Source: Saprospiraceae bacterium (GTDB taxonomy: Bacteria; Bacteroidota; Bacteroidia; Chitinophagales; Saprospiraceae). From it: a DNA stretch of 25,642 nt. This document shows, piece by piece, positions 16,269-25,642 of the stretch. The notes below the pieces were generated by a model. That model was not told where the DNA came from. It did no database searches and saw only the letters and a program-made list of their open reading frames with translations. The stretch is from assembly GCA_016715245.1 (NCBI GenBank), contig JADKAS010000008.1, forward strand, positions 1-25,642, written 5' to 3'. Each line of letters opens with the position of its first letter. Within the stretch, counting starts at the first letter, position 1. Position numbers and translations under genes: made by a program.

Positions 16269-18254
16269 TTATTCCCCTTGAAGAGAAAAATATTTGAGTT
16301 CACCTGATGCAAGTTTTATCTCGGAGACAAAAGTAAGTAAATTATTTTTAATTTCAGTTATATCTCCATTTGTCCGGCAGAATTCTTCTAAAACGAAGGT
16401 TTTTTCAAATTGATCTTTCATTCCCATCATGTTCAATTTTGTCCTGGAACCATGAAGAAGGTCAGCAATAAAAATGGCATCATTTTCCTGTATTGCCTTT
16501 TCTATTTTTTCACACAATGGAGCAGAAGAATCTATAAATATTTTTACATATTTTTTTATTTTTTCTTCGTTTCCTTCACAAAAACCAATAAGATATTCCA
16601 AATTTGTAATGCCAGATGCATTCGACGCACCTTTTTCAATTTCAATAACTTTTGTTGTAGTGTCCGAATATTCTGCCTTCAGATGTAGATTTTTGGCTAT
16701 AGTACCGATAAGCTCTGACGTTTTGAAAGGTTTAGGTATATAATCATTCATGCCGGCATTTTTACATTTTTCGACTTCTTCACGCATGACACCTGCTGTA
16801 AGCGCCAGGATAGGTACGTCCGCCTTCGGCTTTTCAAAATTATTTCTTATATACATAGTCGCTTCATACCCATTCATTTCGGGCATTTGAACATCCATTA
16901 AGATCACATCAATATCATTTTCACTGAGCAATTTTATGGCTTCCTGTCCGTTGGAAGCCAAAAATATCGACACATTACTATTCATTTCAAGTGTGTCCCG
17001 CGCTATAATCCTATTGTATTCCACATCATCCACAACTAAAATCTTTAATCCGTTTAAAACAGACCCATCCATCTTTTTAGTTTGGTTTGTTTCTTGTACA
17101 TTATGTAAATGCCCCTTTTGAAACTGAATCGAAAAACTAAACCGCGTACCTTTGCCCTCTTCACTTTCTACTTCTATTTGGCTATTATGCAATTCTACCA
17201 GTTGTTTGGCAATACTCAGCCCAAGTCCTGTACCTCCATAATTTCTGGTATCTGAAATATTAGCCTGATCAAATTTTTCAAAAATAGTTTTTTGTTTATC
17301 CGCAGGAATCCCAATACCTGTATCAATAACTGAAAATCGAATCGTTTGAAAGTCATCCTTACTAAATTCCTCCAGATATTCTGCTTGCAACGTAACGGAC
17401 CCTTTATTTGTAAATTTAACCGCATTTCCGGCAAGGTTCATCAGGATTTGAAAAAGCCTGGTGGGATCGCCTTTCAAAACAGAAATGTTGTCATTTATCA
17501 ATGAAGTAACTTCTATATCTTTTTCAGCAGATACTCTTTTTACTAAATTCACAACCTGACTGAATATTTCTTTCAATTGAAAAGCAATGGATTCCAATTC
17601 TAATTTTCCAGATTCAATTTTTGAAAGATCTAAAATATCATTAATAATATTAAGCAGCGTTTCAGAGGATTTTTTTATTCCGTCAAGATAAAATATTTGA
17701 TCTTCTCTTGGATTCCTGTTGAGCAAAATATTGGTAAATCCCAATACTGCATTCATTGGAGTACGGATTTCGTGACTCATATTGGCCAGAAATTGCCTCT
17801 TAAATTTTTCTGATTGTTCGGCATTATCTTTTTCCAGCCGGAGTTTGTTGTTCATTTCAATACTTGATCTTGCCTGCTGAACCGTCTGGATTGTTTTTTC
17901 AATAGTAATGGACAGATCCTGCCTGTCGATTGGTTTTGTAATAAAATCAAATGCCCCTAAATTCATGGCATTTCTGATACTTGACATATCACCATAAGCT
18001 GATATCATAACTGATTTCAGAAGTAAATCGCGCTTATTAAGAATGGACAGCAATTCCAGTCCATCCATTACCGGCATATTGATATCGCTCAAAATTACAT
18101 CGACATCCGGGTTTGTTTCCAATAAGTCCAAAGCCTCTTTTCCATTCCGGGCAAAAATCATGGAATATATTTTATTATTGATCTCTTTCCTGAACATGTT
18201 TTTAATTAAATGTTCAAGATCCTCCTCATCATCTACAACTAAAATTTTGGTCAT
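16269..18254 (-). CDS. Hybrid kinase: REC-HisKA-HATPase-REC-HPt
   Basis: Intact 661-residue cytoplasmic protein without membrane segments. Receiver 1 is at 1-120 (Asp57 in ILSDINMPVMDG, Lys107 in TKP). HisKA has His161 in MSHEIRTPMNAVLGF. HATPase has N box Asn277 (NLAGNAVKF), G1 DTGIGIP (311-317) and G2 GGTGLGLS (340-347). Receiver 2 is at ~403-525 (Asp454 in ILMDVQMPEMNG, Lys508 in PKPF). A C-terminal HPt (~550-650) has His601 in LLHGSRTKLNMMG, fitting the H-x-x-[KR] pattern seven residues before Gly. The protein carries every step of a phosphorelay and takes its input at receiver 1, so it can act below the membrane kinases upstream. Phosphate could leave via HPt to the neighbouring stand-alone receiver. 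Confidence 0.95.
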   Translation of the reverse strand: MTKILVVDDEEDLEHLIKNMFRKEINNKIYSMIFARNGKEALDLLETNPDVDVILSDINMPVMDGLELLSILNKRDLLLKSVMISAYGDMSSIRNAMNLGAFDFITKPIDRQDLSITIEKTIQTVQQARSSIEMNNKLRLEKDNAEQSEKFKRQFLANMSHEIRTPMNAVLGFTNILLNRNPREDQIFYLDGIKKSSETLLNIINDILDLSKIESGKLELESIAFQLKEIFSQVVNLVKRVSAEKDIEVTSLINDNISVLKGDPTRLFQILMNLAGNAVKFTNKGSVTLQAEYLEEFSKDDFQTIRFSVIDTGIGIPADKQKTIFEKFDQANISDTRNYGGTGLGLSIAKQLVELHNSQIEVESEEGKGTRFSFSIQFQKGHLHNVQETNQTKKMDGSVLNGLKILVVDDVEYNRIIARDTLEMNSNVSIFLASNGQEAIKLLSENDIDVILMDVQMPEMNGYEATMYIRNNFEKPKADVPILALTAGVMREEVEKCKNAGMNDYIPKPFKTSELIGTIAKNLHLKAEYSDTTTKVIEIEKGASNASGITNLEYLIGFCEGNEEKIKKYVKIFIDSSAPLCEKIEKAIQENDAIFIADLLHGSRTKLNMMGMKDQFEKTFVLEEFCRTNGDITEIKNNLLTFVSEIKLASGELKYFSLQGE

Positions 18255-18527
18255 TGGCTTTTGTTTGGCAGGTATTAAAATACATCAATCCTATTTTTTT
18301 ATTACCTTAACGGTAAAAAAATCATTTATAATACTTTTATCTATGTCACAAAAATAATAAATATTTAATCATAATAAATAAGATAAATACGTTTCCGGGA
18401 AAGCCACGTAATGTTACTTTCAAAAGGAGATTTTTCTAATGGTTTTCAAAATTTGACATTTTTCAAAGGTGTCGGATGAAAGTTAATAGAAAACAGAAAT
18501 ATGGGTACGATCTCTTTAAAATGCCTG

Positions 18528-20891
18528 TTATAATGGCAGTAATATCAAAAATTCACTTCCTCCACCTTTCCCAAAATGATCGGCATTTCCTTCGGCAGGC
18601 AGGCTCTCTACTCTCAACTCACCGCCATGCGCCTTGATAATATCAAACGCCAAACTCAAGCCCAATCCCGTTCCCTGCCCTGTCGGTTTGGTGGTAAAAA
18701 AGGGTTGGAAAATTTTATCTTTGATGTGGTCCGGGATACCACCTCCATTGTCTGTGATTTTAATTTCCACCATGTTGCCCATGCTTGTGGTACCTATAGT
18801 GACTTTTGGCTCGTAGTGCACATCAGACTTTGAACTTTCAACTTTGGACTTTTCACTCACCGCATAAAAGGCATTGTTGATGATGTTGAGGAGGACTCTG
18901 CCGATGTCCTGAGTTATCACTTTTATTTTAGGTAAGTTGGCATCAAAATGGGTTTCAATTGACGCATTAAAGGATTTGTCTTTGGCTCTCAGACCATGGA
19001 AGGCAAGCCGGAGATATTCGTCACATAAAGCATTGATGTCAGTGGTTTCCTTTTGGCCATTACTGATACGCGAATGCTCAAGCATACCTTTGACAATGCT
19101 ACTGGCACGTTTGCCGTGAAGATTAATTTTATCTTGATTTTGGCTTAAATCACCAATTATTTCAGTGACATATGCTTTATCTTTTTCAGGTATTTCGAGC
19201 TTTTCAACTTCTTCTTTTAGTTCCTTGGTCAAATCTACGCTTAATTCTGAGAAATTATTGACAAAGTTTAACGGGTTTTGTATTTCATGGGCAATACCAG
19301 CGGTAAGTTCGCCCAGGCTGGCCATTTTTTCTGATTGGATGAGTTGGGCTTGAGTGGATTGGAGTTCATTTAGCGCAGTATTGGCTTTTTCCTTTTCTGC
19401 TTCTATGATTTCGTTTTTTAGCTGCAATAATTTCTGCGTTTTTCTGGTGTAGCGAAGTCTGGAATACAATCCCAAAGCAAACAATAAAGTGGAAAGACCT
19501 AAAAACATTAACCAGTTTCGGGTGGACTTTTGTTTGTTTAGCTGATTTTGAAAATGGAGGTCAGATTGTAGTTGTTTTTGTTTGAATTGGTTCTCCAACT
19601 CCAGCCTGGTTACTTCGCTGCTATTTCTCCACTTGGCTAATGTATCTTCAGTCTGTACATGCAATCTATAATTTTTTAGTGCATTTTTGTTATCTCCAAC
19701 GCCCTCATAAGCGTTGGAAAGTATGTCATATTTATCCGATACATCCTTATTATAGGTTTGTTCTGATACTTTTAAAGCATTGATTGTTTGAATAGCATTG
19801 TTATACTTTTTCAATCCCAAATAAGTTCTTGCTTTTTCTATGTAAAAACGGGAGTCAGGCTTTTGTCCTCCACCTTCTTTATTATAGAATGCTTCTACTT
19901 CTTTCAGTTCAGTTAATGCTTCGGAATAGTTTTTGGATAAATTCTTAATACCTGCATTTAATGTTTTTGCTATATTATAACAAGGCTCACAGTGTTTGAC
20001 ATTTTTCATTACGTACATGGCAGAATCTACATATAGCTGTGCATTTGCTTCATCCTTAAATTTCAACATTAAATTGGATTTGCCTAAATATGAACTACCC
20101 ATTTGGAGAGTATCTTTTATCGAATGACAAATCTGCAGACTCTTATCAATGTATTTTTCTGCTTCTTTATAATTTCCTATTTGGGTATGGATATTTGCAA
20201 GTGTTTGGTAGTTTCGGCTATAATGAAAGTCAAGTGTCTTCAACTCTTCCGATAAACGCAGGGATTCCAGGAGATAAACCAACGCTTGAGGATACTTTTC
20301 ATTCAGGCTAAACCATTCTCCTAAGCTAAAATTGGCATCTCTAAGTATTTTAAGGTCTGAAGGTTTATTTGAAAGAGCTTTTTTTATTTTATTGAATTCA
20401 TTTATAATCAATTCGTCTTTCACATCTTCTTTGCAATCAAATTTTAATGTATAATATGCCCAAAAAATGATTGGTAATTTGGAGGTATTGATAACCTTTG
20501 CACTTTCTATGGCCTTTTTGGCATTAATACACATACATTCTGTATTGCCTTCACAAGCTGACATATTCATCACATAGAACAGTGCCAAATACCCCTTTTT
20601 ATTGTTTTTAATAGCCAATTCAATGGCTTCCTTAACTTCGCCATCCCATTTTTTCCACCACTCAGGTTCTTGATTGGATAAGGAATCTATATCCAATCTC
20701 TTATAAATGGCGTCTAATCTCTCTGTTTCGGGTTTAGTTACATCACACCAAATGGTGTATAGTTCGGCATCCGTTTTGGATTGCCCATGAGTGATGGAAG
20801 AAAAAAGAATTCCAAAAACAATAAGAGCATATTTTAACCGAATTTGCTTATTGGCAATGAAAGTTATTAATAGTAAAAAGCAATTTTTCAT
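18528..20891 (-). CDS. TPR-containing sensor histidine kinase (third of three)
   Basis: Intact 787-residue kinase. N-terminal signal (1-~37, ending SITHGQS); periplasmic TPR helices ~90-420 (for example NYKEAEKYIDKSLQI at 240-254); one membrane helix ~460-478; coiled coil ~485-520; HisKA His535 in GIAHEIQNPLNF; HATPase with NNAFYA, DNGGGIP and GQGTGLGLS. The ATG sits 2 nt after the stop of the preceding kinase gene, so the genes are co-transcribed. The kinase core is nearly identical to those of the two upstream paralogues, while the TPR sensor parts differ. The hybrid kinase gene follows after 273 AT-rich bases. Confidence 0.95.
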   Translation of the reverse strand: MKNCFLLLITFIANKQIRLKYALIVFGILFSSITHGQSKTDAELYTIWCDVTKPETERLDAIYKRLDIDSLSNQEPEWWKKWDGEVKEAIELAIKNNKKGYLALFYVMNMSACEGNTECMCINAKKAIESAKVINTSKLPIIFWAYYTLKFDCKEDVKDELIINEFNKIKKALSNKPSDLKILRDANFSLGEWFSLNEKYPQALVYLLESLRLSEELKTLDFHYSRNYQTLANIHTQIGNYKEAEKYIDKSLQICHSIKDTLQMGSSYLGKSNLMLKFKDEANAQLYVDSAMYVMKNVKHCEPCYNIAKTLNAGIKNLSKNYSEALTELKEVEAFYNKEGGGQKPDSRFYIEKARTYLGLKKYNNAIQTINALKVSEQTYNKDVSDKYDILSNAYEGVGDNKNALKNYRLHVQTEDTLAKWRNSSEVTRLELENQFKQKQLQSDLHFQNQLNKQKSTRNWLMFLGLSTLLFALGLYSRLRYTRKTQKLLQLKNEIIEAEKEKANTALNELQSTQAQLIQSEKMASLGELTAGIAHEIQNPLNFVNNFSELSVDLTKELKEEVEKLEIPEKDKAYVTEIIGDLSQNQDKINLHGKRASSIVKGMLEHSRISNGQKETTDINALCDEYLRLAFHGLRAKDKSFNASIETHFDANLPKIKVITQDIGRVLLNIINNAFYAVSEKSKVESSKSDVHYEPKVTIGTTSMGNMVEIKITDNGGGIPDHIKDKIFQPFFTTKPTGQGTGLGLSLAFDIIKAHGGELRVESLPAEGNADHFGKGGGSEFLILLPL
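18826..18853. repeat. AAAGTY heptad repeat inside kinase gene (copy 1)
   Basis: On the plus strand GACTTT, GAACTTT, CAACTTT and GGACTTTT follow each other. Translated on the minus strand this is EKSKVESSKS, a low-complexity insert between the N box and the G1 box of the ATPase domain. Confidence 0.7.
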
Positions 20892-20893
20892 TT

Positions 20894-23769
20894 TCAGATC
20901 GTTTGAAAAGGTAAAGAAATAATAAACACCGAGCCTGTCTGTCCGGTAGGCAGGCCGATACCCTCTCCGCTTTTGTCGGGATTTGCAACAATACTTTCCA
21001 CCTCCAAAGTACCCCCATGCGCCTTCACCAAATCATAACTCAAACTCAATCCCAATCCGGTACCCTGACCGGTCGGTTTGGTGGTAAAAAAGGCTGAAAG
21101 ATTTTGGCTTTGATATGCTCCGGAATACCACCGCCGTTGTCTGATATTTTAATCTCCACCATATCGCCCATGTTGGTGGTGCTTATGGTTACTTTTGGCT
21201 CGTAGTGCACATCAGACATTGAACTTTCCACTTTGGACTTTTCACTCACGGCATAAAAGGCATTGTTGATAATGTTGAGGAGGACCCTGCCGATGTCTTG
21301 TGGTACCACTTTTATGTTAGGTAGGGTGGAATCAAAATGGGTTTCAAATGACGCATTAAAGGACTTATCTTTTGCTCTCAAACCATGATAAGAAAGCCGA
21401 AGATACTCTTCACATAAAGCGTTCATGTCTGTCATTTCTTTTTGTCCGGTACCGATGCGGCTATGCTGGAGCATACTTCTTACGATTTCTGATGCTCTGT
21501 TTCCATGATGCGATATTTTTTCCATGTTTTGTTTCAGGTCACCGGCAATTAGCAATCCTTCTTCTATATCTCCTTTTTTTAATTCTTCTTTCATCTCCTC
21601 GATAAGTTCATGACTCACTTCACTGAAATTATTAACGAAGTTTAATGGGTTTTGAATTTCGTGCGCGATACCGGCTGTAAGTTCTCCGAGTGAAGCCATT
21701 TTTTCGGATTGGATAAGTTGGGATTGGGTGGATTTAACTCGGCAAAGGATTTTTCGAGTTCCTTGCTCTTTTGATCAATTTCTGCTTTTTGTTTTTTCAA
21801 TAATGTATTGGCTCTTTGTTTTTGGAAATATCCAAAAATAATAAATCCAAGCAAAGCTGACAATAAGGCAAAGGCCAATATAAAATAATTGCGTTCCTGA
21901 TTTTTACGTTCTACTTCTGCACGTGAAAGTGCCAATGAAGATGCATTTATTGCATCTCTTTTTTCCTGTTCCACTTTGGCTACAGCTTCTTTACGTTTTT
22001 GTTCTGCTTCAACTCTGGCAGTTTTCTGAGCATATGCTGCTTCGATTTCTTGTTGTTTCAGTTCTTGTTCATGTTTTAGTTTTTCTCTTTCTTTTTCATT
22101 TTTTGCAGCGGCCTTTTTTTTCTCATATTCATAGGTAAGGGATTTTAGTTCTAGTTCTTTTTTAAGTAATAGTTCTTTTTTTTCTCGTTCGGCTTGTAAA
22201 GTAGCTTCCTTAATATCATATTCAAATTGCATTTGAGATGCTGTTATATTTCTTATATTTTCTTCATTGAATAACAAGTTATCATATTTGACATGGCGTT
22301 TGAAGTTTGTATTTGCCATTTTCCAATCACCCCGGATACTGTCTATTTTTGAAAGATAAAAGAATAGATTACTTTTTGTTTTTAACACAGATCTGACACT
22401 ATCTGATTTTTCTAAATATTTTAAACCTGAAAGTAAAAAAGAATCAGCGAGTTCTATTTTACCAAGTTTAAAATAAGTCATTCCAATTTCCACGTCCATT
22501 TGGTCGGCAAACGCTGCACTCCATTGATTCCTGTACAGATTTTGTGATTTCTTGTAGTAATCCAAGGCTTCAGTAAAGTTTATGAGGGCTGTTTTTTATC
22601 CTTATTTTGCTCATCCAATTCCCCTTTAAAGAATAATAAATCAGCCTTTCATAATACGATAATGCTAAACCCCAACCAATCGCTTTGTCTCCAAGGTCAG
22701 CATATACATGAATTGCTTTCGTAATATACCAATCTGCTGAATCTAACTGCCCTAATTCTAAATATGAAGAACACAAATTTACTAAAGATTGCCCAACCCT
22801 ATTTTTATCTTTTTGTGCTTCCCGTAACCTCAGCGCTTTTTTATGGAATTTAATAGCTTCTTTATAATTTTTTTGATAATTTTTATTCAGGAATCCCAAT
22901 GAATTATAACATCCAGCTACTTGGATTGTATCTTTCAAATATTCATATTCTTTTAAAGCTATTAAAAGATATTGAATCGCCTCGGGAGAATTATTCAGGT
23001 TTTCAAAATCATTATATAACAGAAATGCAAACTTTGCGATATCTTTTCTCGAGTTGATTTTTTGGCTATAAGCATAACCTTCTTTGGTTACTTCAAGGAT
23101 TTTTTGTCTATTCACACCCCTACTATTTTCATACAACTTTCTTAAACCAAGATAAGATTGGACTTTCTCAAGCTCGTGTCCCGCCTCCTCTGTTGACTTC
23201 AATATTTTTTGGTAGTATTCCAGTGCATTGGGAGCTTCAATTTTTAAATTTTTATTTTCATTTATTTGTACAACTTTTGCTTTATACATTGTATCAATTA
23301 ATGAATTTCCTTTACCAATACCTTGTATAAATTCCACCTGACCATCTTCAAAATCTTTGCTGAACACTCTTTTCCACCCTTCACTTTTTGTTTCAATGTC
23401 CAAATGAAAATTGTCATAAAAAAAACTACCACTGTTTACAGCCAATACACCAAAAGCGATACGAGTACTATTAGAGTCAATTACACCTTCTATTGTATAG
23501 GTTTTCCATTCTGCACTGCGGATGGGTCTTTTTTCCATATTATCAAAAAAGCCCGCTTTTGCAGGATTATCCACACGAGCCCATAATTGGGTTTTAGCAC
23601 TTGTGTCCTTAACCTCTACCCGCACCAAGGCCGATAACTTAAATTTACAGCCTTCATAATCTTTAGTGGGAATAGTGGTATGATAGGATACAATTTGGCT
23701 TTGAGACAATAACAAGGTGGGTATCATTACCCATAATAAAATTATAATCAGTTGTACCATTTTCATCAT
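20894..23769 (-). pseudogene. TPR histidine kinase with CBM-like sensor, four frameshifts
   Basis: One gene read in pieces, about 958 codons. Signal peptide (ending TLLLSQSQ). Then a galactose-binding/CBM-like domain at about residues 40-135, with FFDNMEKRPIRSAEWKTY and IAFGVLAVNSGSFFYDN, the pattern known from domains attached to erythromycin-esterase-like and peptidase proteins. TPRs follow (KNYKEAIKFHKKALRL), then a long charged coiled coil, a membrane helix near 21860, and HisKA (GIAHEIQNPLNF) with HATPase. Breaks occur at 22646-22650, 22592-22597, 21733-21735 and 21092-21093. Each is repaired by adding one base to a homopolymer, giving YYEKADLLFFKG, KKTALINFTEALDYY, FAELKSTQSQLIQSEKM and FQPFFTTKPTGQG. 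The repaired end is QTGSVFIISLPFQTI, stop 20896-20894. The protein is probably functional if the losses are sequencing errors; as written it is broken. Confidence 0.8.
21214..21242. repeat. AAAGTY heptad repeat inside kinase gene (copy 2)
   Basis: Same element as at 18826, with slight changes (GACATT, GAACTTT, CCACTTT, GGACTTTT), encoding EKSKVESSMS at the same place in the ATPase domain of the second kinase. Confidence 0.65.
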
Positions 23770-23787
23770 CTTGCCTTGTTTATTAAG

Positions 23788-25642
23788 TTATTCAAAATTA
23801 GTTTTTTCAACAGGTAAGTTTATGACAAACAAAGATCCTTCATTCATTTTACTATATACCTTCAACTCGCCGCCATGTGCTTTGACTATATCATATGATA
23901 AAGAGAGTCCCAAACCCGTTCCTTGTCCAGTGGGTTTGGTGGTAAAAAAGGGTTGGAAAATTTTTTCTTTGATGTGCTCCGGGATACCATCGCCGTTGTC
24001 TGAGATTTTAATCTCCACCATGTTGCCCATGCTTGTGGTGCCTATGGTGACTTTTGGCTCGTAGTGCACGTCAGCCTTTGACCTTTCAACTTTGGACTTT
24101 TCACTCACGGCTAAAAAGGCATTGTTGATGATGTTGAGCAGCACCCTGCCGATATCCTGTGGTACCACTTTTATGTTAGGTAGGGTGGAATCAAAATGGG
24201 TTTCAAATGACGCATTAAAGGATTTATCTTTGGCTCTCAAACCATGGAAGGCAAGCCGGATACATTCGTCACACAAAACATTGATATCGGTAATTTCTTT
24301 TTGTCCGGTACCTATACGGCTGTGCTCGAGCATACTTTTACAATAGCATCAGCCCTTTTACCGTGATGATTTATTTTTGTTAAGTTTTGTTTTACATCAT
24401 CCGCTATGGCACTGACCTCTTCATAATTTCCCTTTTTGATTTCATCTTTCATTTCATCAATCAACTCATTACTGACTTCAGAAAATTATTGACAAAGTTC
24501 AAAGGGTTTTGTATTTCATGGGCAATGCCGGCGGTGAGTTCTCCGAGTGAAGCCATTTTTTCGGATTGGATGAGTTGGGCTTGAGTGGCTTTGAGTGTTA
24601 AGAGAGTGATTTGGATTTCTTCTTTTTGTGAAGCTAACAATACATTGGCTTTTTTCTTTTGAAGATAACTATATAGCAGCACTACTCCAAACGCAACAAA
24701 AACAAACAGAGCAGTTAATAGGATATACATTCTCATTCTACCTTCTGCCTCAATTTTTTGACGAGTCAAATCTTTTAAGGCTAGTTGTCTTTTGAGCAAT
24801 ACTTGTTGAAATGTGGCAAGATTCGAAATTGTTTTTTTAGTAAAAACAGCTCTTTCTATATTGGCAAGCTGTAAGTATTTAAAAGCACTATCTCGTTGTG
24901 AAAACCGCTGAAAGTGTTGAAACATGTTTTCATAAGCAGTCGCTAAATCAACTTTTACAACTTGTACTTCTTTGATTTCTTTTAAAAGATTCAAAGATTT
25001 AATGCCATAATAATAGCTTGAATCTCTTTTGTTTAAATGTTGATAGACTTTGGATAAGCCCAGAGAATTAATAGATAAGCCAATTTCCAAATCAAAACTA
25101 TTTTTTAAAGTATTCTCAATTCCTTTTGAGAATAAATCTTTTGCTTGTTCATAATTACCTGCTTCTAATTTTATATCGCCTGCTTGATAAAAAACGTAAA
25201 AATAATATCTCGCGAATGGATCGACAGGGTTTGCGAAAATTTTATCTATATAAAATTGGGCTGAATCTACTTTATTATCATGTTGGAAAGCAAAAGCAAT
25301 ATTGCTCTGAATAGTAGTTTGCTGCCAAAGGCTATTTCTTACCTTTGCCATCTCATACGCTAATTTAAAATAATGCAATTGCTCTTCAATGTTTGCTGTT
25401 ACACCCATCAACACCCCAAAATTAAAAGTATGGTTGTTATATCTTTCCCAGAATCTTTCATAGTAGTCTCCCTTACTTTCAAGTTTTTTAAATAATAGCT
25501 GATTTTCAGTGTTTTCACAAACATCAAACATGTTAATATATGCATCATACACTTTATCAAAGTGTCCATTATTCATGTCCTTCAAATTACCCTTCTCTAA
25601 TTTATGTAGGCTTTTTAATATTAAATTGGCTTTTGTAGTATC
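23788..25642 (-). pseudogene. TPR histidine kinase, partial, two frameshifts
   Basis: The gene is open at the right edge of the window: the frame continues without a stop to 25642, so its start is missing. The visible part has TPR-like helices (~25600-24830, e.g. NYEQAKDLFSKGIENTL), a membrane helix (YILLTALFVFVAFGVVLLY, near 24700), a coiled coil, HisKA (GIAHEIQNPLNFVNNF) and HATPase ending VINLPVEKTNFE, stop 23790-23788. The frame breaks at AAAA 24482-24485 and TTTT 24346-24349. One added base at each gives NNFSEVSNELIDEM and DAIVKSMLEHSRIG, matching its paralogues, so consensus error is likely. One N-box-adjacent residue differs (NNAFLAV for NNAFYAV), and G1 reads DNGDGIP. It is first of the three tandem kinase genes, 18 bases before the next. 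Confidence 0.8.
24075..24101. repeat. AAAGTY heptad repeat inside kinase gene (copy 3)
   Basis: Same element in the first kinase gene (CCTTTG, ACCTTTC, AACTTTG, GACTTTT on the plus strand), encoding EKSKVERSKA at the equivalent position. Confidence 0.65.

Noticed and set aside
21642..23769. Two separate genes (TPR protein and coiled-coil membrane protein) before a short kinase
   Set aside because: Adding one base at each of four homopolymers joins all pieces into a single TPR kinase like its neighbours.
20894..24485. Programmed ribosomal frameshifting
   Set aside because: The slips occur at many different runs, lack shared slippery sites or stimulatory structures, and the intact paralogue at 18528-20891 has none of them.
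18528..24600. Direct repeats suggesting a CRISPR array or insertion sequences
   Set aside because: The repeated DNA is the coding sequence of paralogous kinase cores, without regular short spacing or a transposase.

Overview
The window is AT-rich and reads as Bacteroidota, most likely a Saprospiria-type genome. The evidence is a sigma factor/anti-sigma-like pair next to a TPR-CHAT protein, several TPR histidine kinases, a 7TMR-DISM kinase, and intergenic TTCAACAA-type repeats. No rRNA, tRNA, CRISPR array, integrase or transposase was seen.

Left part (1-6.8 kb). Every gene here is interrupted. In order: a TULIP-like protein on the minus strand (345-1505); then on the plus strand an ECF-type sigma factor (1800-2356), a membrane-anchored anti-sigma-like protein (2352-2965) and an unrecognised lipoprotein (2986-3725), closed by a strong hairpin terminator (3751-3786); then a TPR-CHAT lipoprotein on the minus strand (4207-6772) broken into at least seven pieces and ending inside the CHAT domain. 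Most breaks are one-base losses in short homopolymers, so consensus error and genuine decay both have to be considered.

Middle part (6.9-15.8 kb). The genes are intact apart from one frameshift. A minus-strand run, probably one operon, encodes a berberine-bridge-type FAD oxidase, a 7TMR-DISM histidine kinase starting 2 nt after it, a stand-alone receiver, and a YitT membrane protein. Divergent from the oxidase is a 1165-residue protein whose first ~700 residues resemble the N-terminal part of VioB/RebD/StaD (chromopyrrolate synthase family). The ferritin-like C-terminus of that family is missing and a kelch-like beta-propeller stands in its place. This is the most unusual gene in the window.

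Right part (15.9-25.6 kb). This is a minus-strand signalling block: three tandem TPR histidine kinases (23788->25642, 20894-23769, 18528-20891) with almost identical kinase cores, then a REC-HK-REC-HPt hybrid kinase and a stand-alone receiver. The first two kinases carry homopolymer-type frameshifts. No response regulator in the window has a DNA-binding output domain, so the block looks like a phosphorelay whose final effector lies elsewhere.
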